From Lachnoclostridium sp. UBA1241 (GTDB taxonomy: Bacteria; Bacillota; Clostridia; Lachnospirales; Lachnospiraceae): 19,920 nucleotides of DNA. Shown in pieces: positions 12,915-19,920 of this stretch (within the stretch, counting starts at the first letter, position 1; every line of letters starts with the position of its first letter). The notes below the pieces were generated by a model. The model worked only from the letters and a program-made list of their open reading frames with translations, was not told the origin of the DNA and did not search any database. The stretch spans positions 1-19,920 of the forward strand of contig DBWJ01000113.1 of the NCBI GenBank assembly GCA_002308955.1, given 5' to 3'. The position numbers were made by a program, and so were the translations under genes.

Positions 12915-13610
12915 ATGCGTCTTGATCCGAGAACAAAACTGTTCATGGTTTTCGTGGTATCGGCCATTGTCATGATGAGCGCGACGACGCCGCTTCTGTG
13001 GGCCGTCCGGATTGCCGTCACAATGGTACCGATCATACTTTTAATCACGGAAAAGCATTACGCATCGGCGTTTCGGTTCCTGGTACTCTACGGAATTGCT
13101 CTGGCGCTTCTGTTCGGACTTCTTTCCGAAGGGTCTACGGGAATCGTTGCGGCACTTCTTTTAGGGTATTGCTGCATTATCGTCCAGTTTCTGCCGGCAA
13201 TAATCACGGCCTGGTACGTGGTAAGGACGACCAAGATCGGAGAGTTCGTTTCGGCAATGCAAAGAATGCACGTGCCGGACGGCATTACGATTTCTTTGGC
13301 GGTTGTTATGCGGTTCTTCCCGACCATCAAGGAGGAGTACGCATCCATCCGCGACGCTATGAAGATGCGCGGGGTCATGCTCGGCGGAGGGAATGCCGCC
13401 AAGATGATTGAATTCCGGATGATTCCGCTTTTATTCTCCTGTGTAAACATCGGAGACGAACTGTCCGCAGCGGCAATCACGCGCGGACTCGGAGGAAAGG
13501 TGAAAAGAACAAGCGCCACGGATCTTAAGATGAAAGCCGCTGACTGGCTGATGGCCGTCGCATTTACCGCTGCGGCAGCCGTCTTCGTGGTCTTTAAATA
13601 CGTGTTATGA
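12915..13610 (+). CDS. ecfT: ECF transporter T component (EcfT/CbiQ family)
   Basis: The 231-residue membrane protein couples ATP hydrolysis to movement of the S component. It shows four to six hydrophobic segments (first near residues 9-45). The two coupling-helix Arg-Gly motifs are MRG at Arg152-Gly153 in DAMKMRGVML and TRG at Arg190-Gly191 in AAAITRGLGG, matching the paired A-R-G motifs that dock on the two ATPases. The N-terminus LDPRTKLFMVFVVS is also typical of CbiQ/EcfT. The gene starts one base after the S component stop without its own strong ribosome binding site, so translation is coupled. Its last four bases overlap the ATPase start (ATGA). A dedicated T subunit next to its own S and A subunits indicates a group I ECF system and not one sharing a housekeeping EcfAAT. 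Confidence 0.9.
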   Translation: MRLDPRTKLFMVFVVSAIVMMSATTPLLWAVRIAVTMVPIILLITEKHYASAFRFLVLYGIALALLFGLLSEGSTGIVAALLLGYCCIIVQFLPAIITAWYVVRTTKIGEFVSAMQRMHVPDGITISLAVVMRFFPTIKEEYASIRDAMKMRGVMLGGGNAAKMIEFRMIPLLFSCVNIGDELSAAAITRGLGGKVKRTSATDLKMKAADWLMAVAFTAAAAVFVVFKYVL

Positions 13611-15133
13611 CGGATCCGATTATAAAAATTGAAAACATAAAATACCGCTACAAGGGTTCCGAGACGGATTCCCTAGATGACGTTTCCCTGGCAGTAAATG
13701 CCGGCGAGACACTGCTTCTGTGCGGGGCGTCCGGTTCCGGAAAGACCTCGGTCATCCGGCTGATTAACGGACTGATTCCGCATTACTATAACGGTGAGTT
13801 TACGGGCAATGTAACGGTTGCCGAAAGAAACATCGCGGAAACCGAGCTTTGCGACCTTGCCGGGACGGTCGGTACGGTTTTTCAAAACCCGAGAAGCCAG
13901 TTCTTCTCCGTGGATACGGACGGCGAGATTGTATTCGGACCGGAAAATGTGGGGCTACCGCCTTCGGAAATCCGTAAGCGGAAGGCACAGGTCGTTTCGG
14001 AAATGGGGATTGAAAAGCTTCTTGATCGAAGCCTGTTTGAACTGTCCGGAGGCGAGAAGCAGCGCATCGCCTGCGCTTCTGTGGCTGCTCTTCTGCCGGA
14101 GATAATTCTTCTGGATGAACCGTCATCCAATCTGGATTGGGCTGCCATGGAGAACCTTCGCGAGATTATTCTTACCTGGAAGAAACAGGGCAAGACGGTA
14201 ATCGTTTCGGAGCACCGGCTTTGGTACCTTACCGGTATCATCGACCGCGCCGTATTTATGAAAAAAGGCCGGATCGAAGGTGCGTGGAGCGGAGAAGAGT
14301 TTGCGAAGATTCCCGAAACAGAGCTGCAGGAGATGGCGCTTCGACCGACTTCGGCTGACTGCGAATACGCGAAGCTGTTCCGAGACGACGGCCCGGATAC
14401 CGATGAGGGAGAAAAGGTGTCTCTCGGTGAGGACGCAATCATCCTTCGGGATTTCTACTTCTCCTATAAAAAGAAACCGTATGTCTTCCGAAAACATAAG
14501 TTCAAAAAGGAAGACGGAGAAGATTTGAGCCTCTGCATCCCTAAACTGACACTTCCGCGAGGAAAGGTGATAGCGGTTGTCGGACGAAACGGAACCGGCA
14601 AGTCGACATTCCTCCGATGCCTGTGCGGACTTGAAAAGGACTGCACCGGGACAATCGAGTCGGATGGTGTTACGTATAAGGGCCGGAAGCGGATAGGCTT
14701 TTCCTATATGGTCATGCAGGACGTGAACCATCAGCTGTTTACGGACAGCGTGGAAGCCGAAGTACTGCTTTCCATGAAGGTGAAGGACAGTCAGAAATGT
14801 CTTGAGATACTTAGAAGACTCGGCCTTCTCGGATATAAAAACACGCATCCGATGGCGCTTTCGGGCGGACAGAAACAGCGTGTTGCAATCGCTTCGGCAA
14901 TCGCTGCGGGAGCAGAGCTTCTTCTGTTCGATGAGCCGACCTCGGGACTTGATTACTCGCATATGGTAAAGGTTGGGAAGATGCTAAGGGAACTTGCGGA
15001 CGGCGGAAGCACGGTTTTAGTGTCAACGCATGATCCGGAACTCATTAACCTGTGCTGCGATACCGAGTTGGTGATCCGGCGGGGGAGAGCGTCATTACGG
15101 GCATTTGGCGATGAAAAGAACGGTAAGGAATAA
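13607..15133 (+). CDS. ECF transporter ATPase, two fused ABC domains
   Basis: The 508-residue protein carries both ECF ATPases in one chain. Domain 1 (about 5-250) has Walker A GASGSGKTS (from residue 40), FQNPRSQFF, LSGGEKQR (146-153), IILLDEPSSNLD (Asp170, Glu171) and VSEHR. Domain 2 (about 275-500) has GRNGTGKST (from 326), LSGGQKQR (418-425), LLLFDEPTSGLD (Asp442, Glu443) and STHDPE. Both domains keep all catalytic motifs. The linker between them carries an acidic patch. Fused ATPases are a common variant in ECF systems with MptD-like S components. The start overlaps EcfT by four bases. The next ABC gene begins 23 bases after the stop, without an intervening terminator, so the ECF module and the second IrtAB-like pair are very likely one operon. 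Confidence 0.93.
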   Translation: MTDPIIKIENIKYRYKGSETDSLDDVSLAVNAGETLLLCGASGSGKTSVIRLINGLIPHYYNGEFTGNVTVAERNIAETELCDLAGTVGTVFQNPRSQFFSVDTDGEIVFGPENVGLPPSEIRKRKAQVVSEMGIEKLLDRSLFELSGGEKQRIACASVAALLPEIILLDEPSSNLDWAAMENLREIILTWKKQGKTVIVSEHRLWYLTGIIDRAVFMKKGRIEGAWSGEEFAKIPETELQEMALRPTSADCEYAKLFRDDGPDTDEGEKVSLGEDAIILRDFYFSYKKKPYVFRKHKFKKEDGEDLSLCIPKLTLPRGKVIAVVGRNGTGKSTFLRCLCGLEKDCTGTIESDGVTYKGRKRIGFSYMVMQDVNHQLFTDSVEAEVLLSMKVKDSQKCLEILRRLGLLGYKNTHPMALSGGQKQRVAIASAIAAGAELLLFDEPTSGLDYSHMVKVGKMLRELADGGSTVLVSTHDPELINLCCDTELVIRRGRASLRAFGDEKNGKE

Positions 15134-15156
15134 AGAAATACAGAAAGGAACATACT

Positions 15157-16896
15157 ATGTTTAAACGTGTTGCACCCTATATCGGCCGATACAAAAAATA
15201 CACGGTCGGAGCTTTGATTCTGATGGCTGTCGGAATTATCTGCAGCGTTCTGCCGTATTACTTTATGTACCGGATTATCTCGCCGCTCACAAGAGGCGAG
15301 AGCCTCGAAACCCGGAATATCGTAATCCGGGTAATTGCGATTGCCGTATGCGAGATTCTTTATGCAATTCTTTATACGCAGGGACTGGTTTTTTCCCATA
15401 TCAGCGCCTACAACACACTGAAGAACCTGCGCGTATCCCTGCAGGGTAAGCTCGAAAGACAGCCGCTCGGGAGCATCCGAGAACTGGGAACCGGACGGAT
15501 TAAGAAGGTTTTCACCGACGATATCGACCAGGTGGAACTGCTTCTTGCCCACGCGATTCCGGAAGGAATTGCCAACATAGCCATTCCGGTGCTGGTGATT
15601 ATTCTGATGTTCGTAACAAACTGGCGTTTGGGACTTCTGTCCCTCGTTCCGCTTCTTATCGGCATGTTCGCCATGAGCAGGATGATGAAGTCCGGCATGT
15701 CGAAGATGGGTGCTTACTACGAGGCCGCCGCCGGAATGAACAATACGATTATTGAGTATGTCAACGGCATGGAGGTCGTCAAAGTCTTCAATAAGGACGG
15801 CGATTCCTACCGCCGCTTCGGCGAAATGGTACGCCGTTATCGTGACTTTACGTTAGACTGGTACCGGGTATGCTGGCCATGGATGGCAGCATACGCCGGC
15901 ATTCTTCCTTGTCTCGCGCTTCTGATTCTTCCGATTGGTTCCTTGTGGGTAATCTCGGGCGCGGTAACTTTAGATAAACTCGTTCTGGTACTTTGCATGT
16001 CATTTGCCGTAGGTCCTTCAGTACTGAAGGCGCTCAATTTCGCCGGCAAATTCCCGCAGTTAAGCTATAAGATTGCGGAGCTTGAGAAGATGATGGAGCA
16101 CGCGCCCCTGAAAACCGGCACCGAAGCTTTCCGCGGCGAAAACCATGATGTCACATTTGACGATGTGCATTTTGCATACGCAGAGAAGGAAGTGCTGAGC
16201 GGCGTTTCCCTGACACTTAAGCAGGGTACGACGACAGCGCTTGTGGGAGAGTCAGGAAGCGGCAAATCGACGCTCGCTAAACTCCTCGTGCATTATTACG
16301 ATCTCGGAAGCGGAGCCATCCGGATCGGCGGACAGGACATTACCGATATGACGTTGGAGGCTCTGAACGGGCAGGTCGCATTTGTCTCACAGGAACAATT
16401 CCTGTTTAACACTACGCTTTATGAGAATATCCTGATCGGTAACCCGAACGCCACGAGAGAGCAGGTTCTTGCCGCGGCGAGCCGCGCGCAGTGCGACGAG
16501 TTTCTTAAGAGACTTCCGCAGGGTATCGACTCGCAGGCGGGAGACAGCGGAAAGATGCTTTCCGGCGGGGAACGCCAGCGTATCAGCCTTGCAAGGGCCA
16601 TCTTAAAGGATGCTCCGATTATCGTCCTTGATGAGGCAACGGCATTCATGGATCCCGAGAATGAGGAGAAGATGAACGCGGCTCTCGACGAGATTGTGAA
16701 AGAGAAAACGGTTCTGGTCATCGCACACCGGCTTTCCACCATCAAGAACGCGGACCGCATCTGCGTTATGAAGGAAGGCAGCTGTATCGCGTCCGGCACG
16801 CATGAGACACTGCTTAAGGAATGTGATGAGTACGAGAAACTATGGAAGGCATCGGTCGGTGCGGCGACCTGGAGAATTAAGGAGGTGCAGGCATAA
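15157..16896 (+). CDS. ABC transporter ATP-binding/permease, IrtA/YbtP-like subunit (pair 2)
   Basis: The 579-residue half-transporter has a six-helix exporter-fold membrane domain (about 15-310) and an ATPase domain. The latter has Walker A GESGSGKST (364-372), Q-loop FVSQEQFLF, signature LSGGERQR (468-475) and Walker B IIVLDEATAFMDPENE (Asp492, Glu493). The IEYVNGMEVVKVFN segment and the TAFMDPENE D-loop match the A-type subunit of pair 1 and the IrtA/YbtP family, again without a siderophore-interacting domain. The start at 15157 follows GAAAGGAACA. The stop overlaps the B subunit start by one base. It is cotranscribed with the ECF module, so the substrate may be the same as, or handled in sequence with, that of the ECF system. 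Confidence 0.9.
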   Translation: MFKRVAPYIGRYKKYTVGALILMAVGIICSVLPYYFMYRIISPLTRGESLETRNIVIRVIAIAVCEILYAILYTQGLVFSHISAYNTLKNLRVSLQGKLERQPLGSIRELGTGRIKKVFTDDIDQVELLLAHAIPEGIANIAIPVLVIILMFVTNWRLGLLSLVPLLIGMFAMSRMMKSGMSKMGAYYEAAAGMNNTIIEYVNGMEVVKVFNKDGDSYRRFGEMVRRYRDFTLDWYRVCWPWMAAYAGILPCLALLILPIGSLWVISGAVTLDKLVLVLCMSFAVGPSVLKALNFAGKFPQLSYKIAELEKMMEHAPLKTGTEAFRGENHDVTFDDVHFAYAEKEVLSGVSLTLKQGTTTALVGESGSGKSTLAKLLVHYYDLGSGAIRIGGQDITDMTLEALNGQVAFVSQEQFLFNTTLYENILIGNPNATREQVLAAASRAQCDEFLKRLPQGIDSQAGDSGKMLSGGERQRISLARAILKDAPIIVLDEATAFMDPENEEKMNAALDEIVKEKTVLVIAHRLSTIKNADRICVMKEGSCIASGTHETLLKECDEYEKLWKASVGAATWRIKEVQA

Positions 16897-18617
16897 TGAT
16901 ACGGATATTGTATAGGATTGTTTCCGTAACGGGAAAGTATAAAAACCGCATCCGCGCGGCCTACATTTTCTCCTTTTTGAAGGGAATTACGATGAAGGCA
17001 CCGCTGATTCTGTGCTTCCTGACCGTTCGTGCTTTTATGGAAGGTACTATGACGAAACAGAAGTGCCTCTATGTCGGAATCGCAATGGTTGTGAGCGTAA
17101 TTCTGACAATTGTTTTTGAACATATCAACAACGTTCTGCAGTCTGCGGCGGGCTATAAGGTCTTCGCCGATATGCGTATGCAGCTCGGTAATCACCTTCG
17201 CAAGCTGCCGATGGGCTATTACACCGAGGGCAATATCGGAAAGATCAGTTCCGTACTTGCCACCGATATGGTCTTCATCGAGGAAAACTGCATGGGTGTC
17301 CTTTCGGAGCTTGTTTCGTTCCTGATTTCCCAGGCGCTGATGGTTACGATGATGTTCTTTATGGATTGGCGCCTCGGCATTCTTTCTCTGGTCGTTACAG
17401 GTGTCTTTATCTTAATCGGAAACGGGATGCTCAAGAACACGCTCACGCATTCAAAGGCCAAGCAGGAGTGCAGTGAGTCCCTTACCGAGGAAGTACTTGA
17501 CTTTGCGGAGGGCATCGGTATCGTCAAATCCTACAACCTCCTGGGGGAGCGCTCCAAGCGCCTTACGGAAGAATTTGAAAAGAGCTGTAAGGACAGCATT
17601 TCTTTCGAGGTTGACTATACACCATGGTCCCGGGGGCTGAATCTCTGCTTCGGAATCGGAACATCGCTGGTGCTTGCGCTTACGGCATTTTTACATAACA
17701 CCGGCGAAATCTCCGATGTCTATATGGTCGGAATGGCCCTGTTTTTGTTTGACATGTTCGTTGCCATTAAGAGTTACTACGGACAAATGGCACGGCTTAC
17801 CGTGACCGAAGCAAGCCTTGACCGTATCGAAGAAGTTCTGAATGCACGGGAGATGCCGGACGAGGGCACATTTGCCATCGAAGAATCCGTGAATTCTCCG
17901 GAAATCGAATACGAACATGTATCCTTCGGCTATACCGATAAAACGGTGCTTCACGATGTGTCATTTGCTATGAAAAAGGGCAGCATGACTGCGCTGGTCG
18001 GTCCGTCCGGCGGCGGCAAATCCACGGTTGCATCGCTGCTTGCCAGATTCTGGGACGTGCAGTCGGGAAGCATTCTGGCAAAAGGAAGAGATATCCGTAC
18101 CGTACCGATGGGACAGCTGATGGACCATATCGGCATGGTATTTCAACGAGTGTATCTGTTCCAGGATACCGTATATAACAACATCGCCATGGCAAAGCCT
18201 GACGCGAGCCGCGAGGAAGTCATGGAAGCGGCGAAGAAAGCCCGCTGTTATGACTTTGTCATGAAACTCCCGCAGGGCTTCGACACGGTAATCGGCGAGG
18301 GCGGCGCGTCGCTTTCGGGCGGCGAGCAGCAGCGCATCTCCATCGCGAGATGCATTCTGAAGGATGCCCCGATTGTCATTCTCGACGAAGCCACCGCGAG
18401 CGTGGACGCGGACAACGAGAGAGCCATTCAGGAAGCCATTTCGGAACTGTGCCGCAATAAGACGCTTCTTGTCATCGCACACCGCTTAAAGACCATCCGC
18501 GACGCAGATCAGATTCTTGTAATCACGGACGGGCAGATTCGCGAGCAGGGTACGCATGACTCCCTGATGGCAGCAGGCGGTATATATGCGCATATGGTGG
18601 AATTGCAGACGGCGTGA
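16896..18617 (+). CDS. ABC transporter ATP-binding/permease, IrtB/YbtQ-like subunit (pair 2)
   Basis: The 573-residue partner of the preceding gene has Walker A GPSGGGKST (369-377), Q-loop MVFQRVYLFQDTVYNNI, signature LSGGEQQR (473-480) and Walker B IVILDEATASVDADNE (Asp497, Glu498). It shares LPMGY, PSGGGK, QRVYLF and EAAKKARC segments with the B subunit of pair 1. The membrane domain is more diverged than the ATPase domain, as expected if the two pairs differ in substrate. The start overlaps the A subunit stop by one base. A kinase gene follows 15 bases downstream with no terminator, so the operon may run on to the right edge of the window. Confidence 0.9.
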   Translation: MIRILYRIVSVTGKYKNRIRAAYIFSFLKGITMKAPLILCFLTVRAFMEGTMTKQKCLYVGIAMVVSVILTIVFEHINNVLQSAAGYKVFADMRMQLGNHLRKLPMGYYTEGNIGKISSVLATDMVFIEENCMGVLSELVSFLISQALMVTMMFFMDWRLGILSLVVTGVFILIGNGMLKNTLTHSKAKQECSESLTEEVLDFAEGIGIVKSYNLLGERSKRLTEEFEKSCKDSISFEVDYTPWSRGLNLCFGIGTSLVLALTAFLHNTGEISDVYMVGMALFLFDMFVAIKSYYGQMARLTVTEASLDRIEEVLNAREMPDEGTFAIEESVNSPEIEYEHVSFGYTDKTVLHDVSFAMKKGSMTALVGPSGGGKSTVASLLARFWDVQSGSILAKGRDIRTVPMGQLMDHIGMVFQRVYLFQDTVYNNIAMAKPDASREEVMEAAKKARCYDFVMKLPQGFDTVIGEGGASLSGGEQQRISIARCILKDAPIVILDEATASVDADNERAIQEAISELCRNKTLLVIAHRLKTIRDADQILVITDGQIREQGTHDSLMAAGGIYAHMVELQTA

Positions 18618-18632
18618 AAGGGAGTATCAATT

Positions 18633-19163
18633 GTGAGCAAAGCAGAGAAATTCGATTACATGAAACAGAACATCGTCCTGATCGGAATGCCGGCTTCTGG
18701 AAAGAGCACCGCCGGCGTGATTCTCGCGAAACTGCTCGCCATGGATTTCGTCGATACCGATATCGTTCTTCAGCAAAGGGAAGGTTGCCGGCTGCGGGAT
18801 ATTATCGAAGCGAAAGGGATTGAACCTTTTCTCAAAAAAGAAGAGCGCGCGGTCCTTTCGATTTCCGCAAGGCACACGGTAATCGCCACAGGCGGAAGCG
18901 TCGTGTACAGTGATGCCGCGATGAAGCATCTTAAGGAAAATGCGATAATCATATATCTGAAAGTCGGCTTCGGGAAGATGCGAAAGCGGCTCGGAGACTT
19001 AAGAAAACGCGGCGTAATACTCCGAAACGGAGAGACTCTTAAGGAGATGTACGACGAGCGCTGTGCGCTTTACGAGAAGTACGCAGACATTGTTCTGTGT
19101 GAAAAGGGCGCTGTTGAAGATACCGTGCGGATGATAGTTGGTGTTTTGAATGGAGGTTTGTGA
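18633..19163 (+). CDS. Shikimate-kinase-like P-loop kinase
   Basis: The 176-residue protein has the shikimate kinase fold signature: Walker A GMPASGKST (18-26), FVDTD (Asp41, Asp43), ATGG (85-88), a lid RKRGVIL and TLKEMYDERCALYEKYADI. Two substrate-site features deviate. The canonical GExxFR arginine (Arg57/58 of known enzymes) is Leu67 in GIEPFL, and the GGG loop is GGS (87-89). Many clostridial proteins annotated as shikimate kinase share this pattern, and the true substrate may differ. No other aromatic-pathway gene is nearby. A GTG start at 18633 is chosen because AAAGGGAG lies eight bases upstream; an ATG at 18660 starts just before the Walker motif but lacks a ribosome binding site. 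The stop overlaps the methyltransferase start by one base. Confidence 0.82.
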   Translation: MSKAEKFDYMKQNIVLIGMPASGKSTAGVILAKLLAMDFVDTDIVLQQREGCRLRDIIEAKGIEPFLKKEERAVLSISARHTVIATGGSVVYSDAAMKHLKENAIIIYLKVGFGKMRKRLGDLRKRGVILRNGETLKEMYDERCALYEKYADIVLCEKGAVEDTVRMIVGVLNGGL

Positions 19164-19786
19164 TGGGACTTTTCAAAAAATTTGTGAGTCAGACCCGTAA
19201 ACCGGAAGGATTCTTAGGAAAAATGATGGTCAACGGCATGAACAGCGGTCATGCGAAGATGGCGGACTGGGGCATGTCACATTTGCCGCAGACGGAACCG
19301 GAGAAGATGTTGGATGTCGGGTGCGGCGGTGGAAGAAATGCTGCAGAATTGCTGAAAAGATTTCCGAGGGCGAAGATGACGGCAATTGATTATTCTGAGG
19401 TGTCTGTTGCGAAAGCCTCCGGATACAACAAAGAAGCCATTGCAAGCGGACGCTGCGAGGTGAAACAGGGCGATGTTTCGGCGCTTACGCTGCCGAAGGA
19501 AAGCTACGAACTTGCAACCGCATTTGAAACGATTTACTTCTGGCCCGGTCTTGCTAAGTGCTTCTCACAGGTAGCGGGAGTATTGAAGCCGGGCGGAATC
19601 TTCATGATTGTCAATGAATCCGACGGCACCGACGAGGGCGCTCTGAAGTTTGAAAAGATTATTGAAGGAATGAAGTGCCACACGGTTGATGAAATCACCG
19701 CGGCACTCACGGAAGCGGGTTTTTCAAAGATAAAAGCTTATCATCATAAGAGCAAGCCGTGGATTACGGTTGTGGCAAGGAAATGA
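19163..19786 (+). CDS. Class I SAM-dependent methyltransferase
   Basis: The 207-residue cytoplasmic protein has motif I LDVGCGGGRN (50-59), the acidic strand TAIDYS near residue 75, a GDVSALTLP segment and a post-motif LKPGGIFMIVNE. These give a complete small Rossmann methyltransferase. The N-terminal segment MNSGHAKMADWGMSHL recurs in a group of uncharacterised methyltransferases. The ATG at 19163 has GGAGG six bases upstream and overlaps the kinase stop by one base, so the two are coupled. The acceptor is unknown. Its position between metal transporter genes and a Feo-type small protein suggests action on a metabolite or chelate handled by the locus, but that is inference. Confidence 0.9.
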   Translation: MGLFKKFVSQTRKPEGFLGKMMVNGMNSGHAKMADWGMSHLPQTEPEKMLDVGCGGGRNAAELLKRFPRAKMTAIDYSEVSVAKASGYNKEAIASGRCEVKQGDVSALTLPKESYELATAFETIYFWPGLAKCFSQVAGVLKPGGIFMIVNESDGTDEGALKFEKIIEGMKCHTVDEITAALTEAGFSKIKAYHHKSKPWITVVARK

Positions 19787-19825
19787 AGATTTGTACGAAC
19801 AGAATCTTATCAGGGAGGTGTCATG

Positions 19826-19920
19826 ATGGGAGACACGGTTGTAATCATTGTTTTATTGGGAATTGTTGCGTTGGCGGTCTACGGAACGGTCAGAAGAATC
19901 CGTTACGGCTCCTCATGTTG
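19826..19920 (+). CDS. FeoB-associated Cys-rich membrane protein, N-terminal fragment
   Basis: The gene runs off the window after 31 codons. The visible part is one N-terminal membrane helix (GDTVVIIVLLGIVALAVYG) followed by a basic stretch RRIRYG and then SSC, the start of what should be a cysteine cluster. This architecture is that of FeoB-associated Cys-rich small membrane proteins, which accompany ferrous iron transporters in Bacillota. GGGAGGTG lies just upstream; ATG 19826 has the better spacing, and ATG 19823 in the same frame would add one residue. It begins 39 bases after the methyltransferase. The call is provisional, because the cysteine-rich tail is not in view. Confidence 0.62.
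   Translation, partial: MGDTVVIIVLLGIVALAVYGTVRRIRYGSSC

Noticed and set aside
1..19920. tRNA or rRNA genes, CRISPR arrays, insertion sequences, phage attachment sites
   Set aside because: I looked for tRNA-like cloverleaves, spaced direct repeats, transposase motifs and flanking inverted repeats and saw none.

Overview
The window most likely comes from an anaerobic Bacillota (class Clostridia, Lachnospiraceae-like) chromosome. The reasons are an [FeFe]-hydrogenase, a clostridial-type MnmA, strong GGAGG ribosome binding sites, sigma-A promoters and short intrinsic terminators, in DNA that looks roughly 50 % GC by eye. Species-level assignment is inference only.

Region 1 (1-4110) is ordinary chromosome. 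It holds the 3' end of an [FeFe]-hydrogenase gene, mnmA (tRNA 2-thiolation), and a convergent MerR/GyrI-like regulator with a classic 19-bp-spacer MerR promoter. A small plus-strand unit follows, with a NUDIX hydrolase, a cysteine hydrolase and a two-helix membrane protein, closed by a bidirectional terminator.

Region 2 (4148 to the right edge) reads as an iron-homeostasis island. A short DtxR-family repressor on the minus strand carries the iron-type primary ligand set (Met9, Cys100, Glu103, His104). Divergent from it is a LolD/FtsX-type ABC transporter. Its promoter contains two copies of an 18-bp palindrome, AGTTAG-N6-CTAACT. A TetR regulator follows, then a heterodimeric ABC transporter of the IrtAB/YbtPQ kind. 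Next comes an ECF transporter (MptD/Trep_Strep-type S component, EcfT, and a fused double ATPase) with a second IrtAB/YbtPQ-type pair in the same run of tightly packed genes. Related palindromes lie upstream of the first IrtAB-like pair and the ECF operon. The plus-strand run continues with a shikimate-kinase-like P-loop kinase, a SAM methyltransferase, and the start of a FeoB-associated Cys-rich membrane protein cut by the window edge.

Working model (inference): when intracellular Fe2+ falls, the DtxR-type repressor leaves the palindromes and the transporters are expressed. The ECF module and the IrtAB-like pairs would bring in an iron-bearing small molecule (a scavenged siderophore or a tetrapyrrole), and the Feo-type protein links to ferrous iron uptake. 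No siderophore biosynthesis genes are present, so piracy of foreign chelates or heme fits better than self-made siderophore. The most notable features are the local operator set, the IrtAB-plus-ECF composite operon, and a leader upstream of the first IrtAB-like pair that carries a terminator-like hairpin followed by an operator.
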